NCBI GenBank assembly: GCA_002412495.1
Contig: DHVE01000049.1
Coordinates: 1-16,822 of the forward strand
Direction: 5' to 3'
Origin: Betaproteobacteria bacterium UBA5216
Lineage (GTDB): Bacteria; Pseudomonadota; Gammaproteobacteria; Burkholderiales; SG8-41
DNA: 16,822 nucleotides
The number at the start of each line of letters is the position of its first letter. The stretch's first letter is position 1. Below are positions 15,839-16,822 of the stretch, piece after piece. Under the pieces are notes generated by a model. It was not told the DNA's origin. It saw only the letters and a program-made list of their open reading frames with translations, and searched no databases. Made by a program: the position numbers and the translations under genes.

Positions 15839-16822
15839 CTACGCCTTCAAAGCCTTGTAACGCAGGCGTTTGGGCCGCGCGCCCTCTTCGCCCAGACGCT
15901 TGCGCTTGTCGGCCTCATATTCCTGATAGTTGCCGTTGAAGAACACAATTTGTGAATCGCCTTCAAAGGCGAGGATGTGCGTGGCGATGCGATCCAGAAA
16001 CCAGCGGTCGTGCGAGATCACCAGCACGCAGCCGGCGAATTCGAGCAGCGCGTCTTCGAGCGCACGCAGCGTTTCGACATCCAGGTCGTTTGACGGTTCG
16101 TCGAGCAGCAACACGTTCGCGCCGGTAATCAGGGTTTGTGCCAAATGCAGACGGCCACGCTCGCCGCCCGACAGGTTGCCCACCAGCTTCTGTTGATCCG
16201 GTCCCTTGAAATTGAAACGGCCGAGGTAAGCGCGTGACTGCATCTCGAACTTGCCGACGTTAATGATGTCGAGCCCGCCGGAGATCGCCTCCCACGCGGT
16301 TTTGTCGTTGGGCAGCGCATCGCGATTTTGATCCACCACCGCGAGCTGAACCGTCGAACCGATGACCACTTCGCCGCTATCGGGTTTTTCCTTGCCGGTG
16401 ATCATGCGGAACATCGTCGATTTACCCGCGCCGTTGGGGCCGATAATGCCGACAATCGCGCCGGGCGGAATCGCAAAATTCGCCTTGTCGATCAACAGCC
16501 GGTCGCCATACGCCTTGCTCACGTTCTTGAACTCGATCACGCTGTCGCCGAGACGATCCGCCACCGGGATGAAAATCTCCTGCGTCTCGTTGCGCTTTTG
16601 ATATTCGTGCGATGACAGCTCCTCGAATCGAGCCAGACGCGATTTCGATTTTGCCTGACGCGCCTTTGGGTTTTGCCGCACCCATTCCAGCTCTTTCTTC
16701 AACGCCTTCTGCCGCGCCGATTCGGTGGATTCCTCGACCTTCAGCCGCTCCTGTTTCTGATCGAGCCACGAGCTGTAGTTGCCCTTCCACGGGATGCCGT
16801 GACCGCGGTCGAGTTCAAGTAT
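15839..16822 (-). CDS. ettA: EttA, energy-dependent translational throttle ABC-F protein (C-terminal part)
   Basis: The last 327 residues of a protein normally about 555 long; the start lies beyond the window. EttA binds the ribosomal E site and gates the first peptide bond according to ATP/ADP level. The visible part begins at the end of the first ABC domain (ILELDRGHGIPWKGNYSSW), then the linker (KARLARFEE-like RLARFEEL, YQKRNET), then the second ABC domain. That domain has Walker A GPNGAGKS at visible residues 128-135, signature LSGGE at 217-221, Walker B LLLDEP at 238-243 and switch H271. Similarity to E. coli EttA is close throughout. One small difference is DEPSNDLD where most members have DEPTNDLD. 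The frame stays open to the window edge. It precedes the three-part gene by 54 bases with no terminator visible, so read-through is possible, but EttA is a housekeeping gene. Confidence 0.96.
   Translation of the reverse strand: MLELDRGHGIPWKGNYSSWLDQKQERLKVEESTESARQKALKKELEWVRQNPKARQAKSKSRLARFEELSSHEYQKRNETQEIFIPVADRLGDSVIEFKNVSKAYGDRLLIDKANFAIPPGAIVGIIGPNGAGKSTMFRMITGKEKPDSGEVVIGSTVQLAVVDQNRDALPNDKTAWEAISGGLDIINVGKFEMQSRAYLGRFNFKGPDQQKLVGNLSGGERGRLHLAQTLITGANVLLLDEPSNDLDVETLRALEDALLEFAGCVLVISHDRWFLDRIATHILAFEGDSQIVFFNGNYQEYEADKRKRLGEEGARPKRLRYKALKA

Noticed and set aside
1..16822. CRISPR arrays, tRNA or rRNA genes, insertion sequences and transposases
   Set aside because: I saw no regularly spaced repeats, tRNA-like cloverleaf, rRNA sequence, transposase motifs or long terminal inverted repeats on either strand.

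Overview
The window is high-GC, densely packed bacterial DNA. Every gene I can support lies on the minus strand, so transcription runs from high to low coordinates. Gene content (an EttA-type ABC-F protein and an MdtABC-type tripartite RND pump with a periplasmic adaptor) points to a Gram-negative proteobacterium, probably a beta- or gammaproteobacterium. Nothing here fixes the genus. The long plus-strand open frames are antisense shadows of GC-rich genes.

Layout in transcription order. (1) 16822-15839: the C-terminal 327 residues of ettA, a housekeeping translation factor. (2) 15784-5006: an eight-gene block that is the most unusual part of the window. It encodes, in order: a three-part protein (catalytically dead isochorismatase-like domain, APH-type kinase, dual-specificity phosphatase); a MoxR-class AAA+ ATPase; an unrecognised 342-residue protein; a protein with an N-terminal HExxH metallopeptidase-like domain and a C-terminal VWA domain; an unrecognised 212-residue protein ending in a charged helix; a PaaK/CapK-like adenylate-forming enzyme; and two radical SAM enzymes. 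From the ATPase on, the genes are joined by 4-base ATGA/GTGA overlaps or gaps of no more than about 13 bases, so they are almost certainly one transcript. (3) 5005-4798: a 208-base gap with a weak candidate terminator. (4) 4797-1: mdtA, mdtB and the first 18 codons of mdtC, forming a drug-efflux operon that runs off the window.

How the block could work (inference). A MoxR ATPase with a VWA protein is the core of many chaperone-like or conflict-type systems, in which the ATPase remodels a target held by the VWA MIDAS site. Here the VWA partner carries a possible protease. The adjacent three-part protein could set a phosphorylation switch using its own kinase and phosphatase. The adenylate-forming enzyme and two radical SAM enzymes add a chemical modification arm whose substrate is not visible. 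I recall MoxR-VWA 'ternary' conflict systems with associated kinase-like domains being described by comparative genomics. I do not recall this exact set, with paired radical SAM enzymes, a PaaK-like ligase and a pseudo-isochorismatase/kinase/phosphatase fusion, and I could not search for it.
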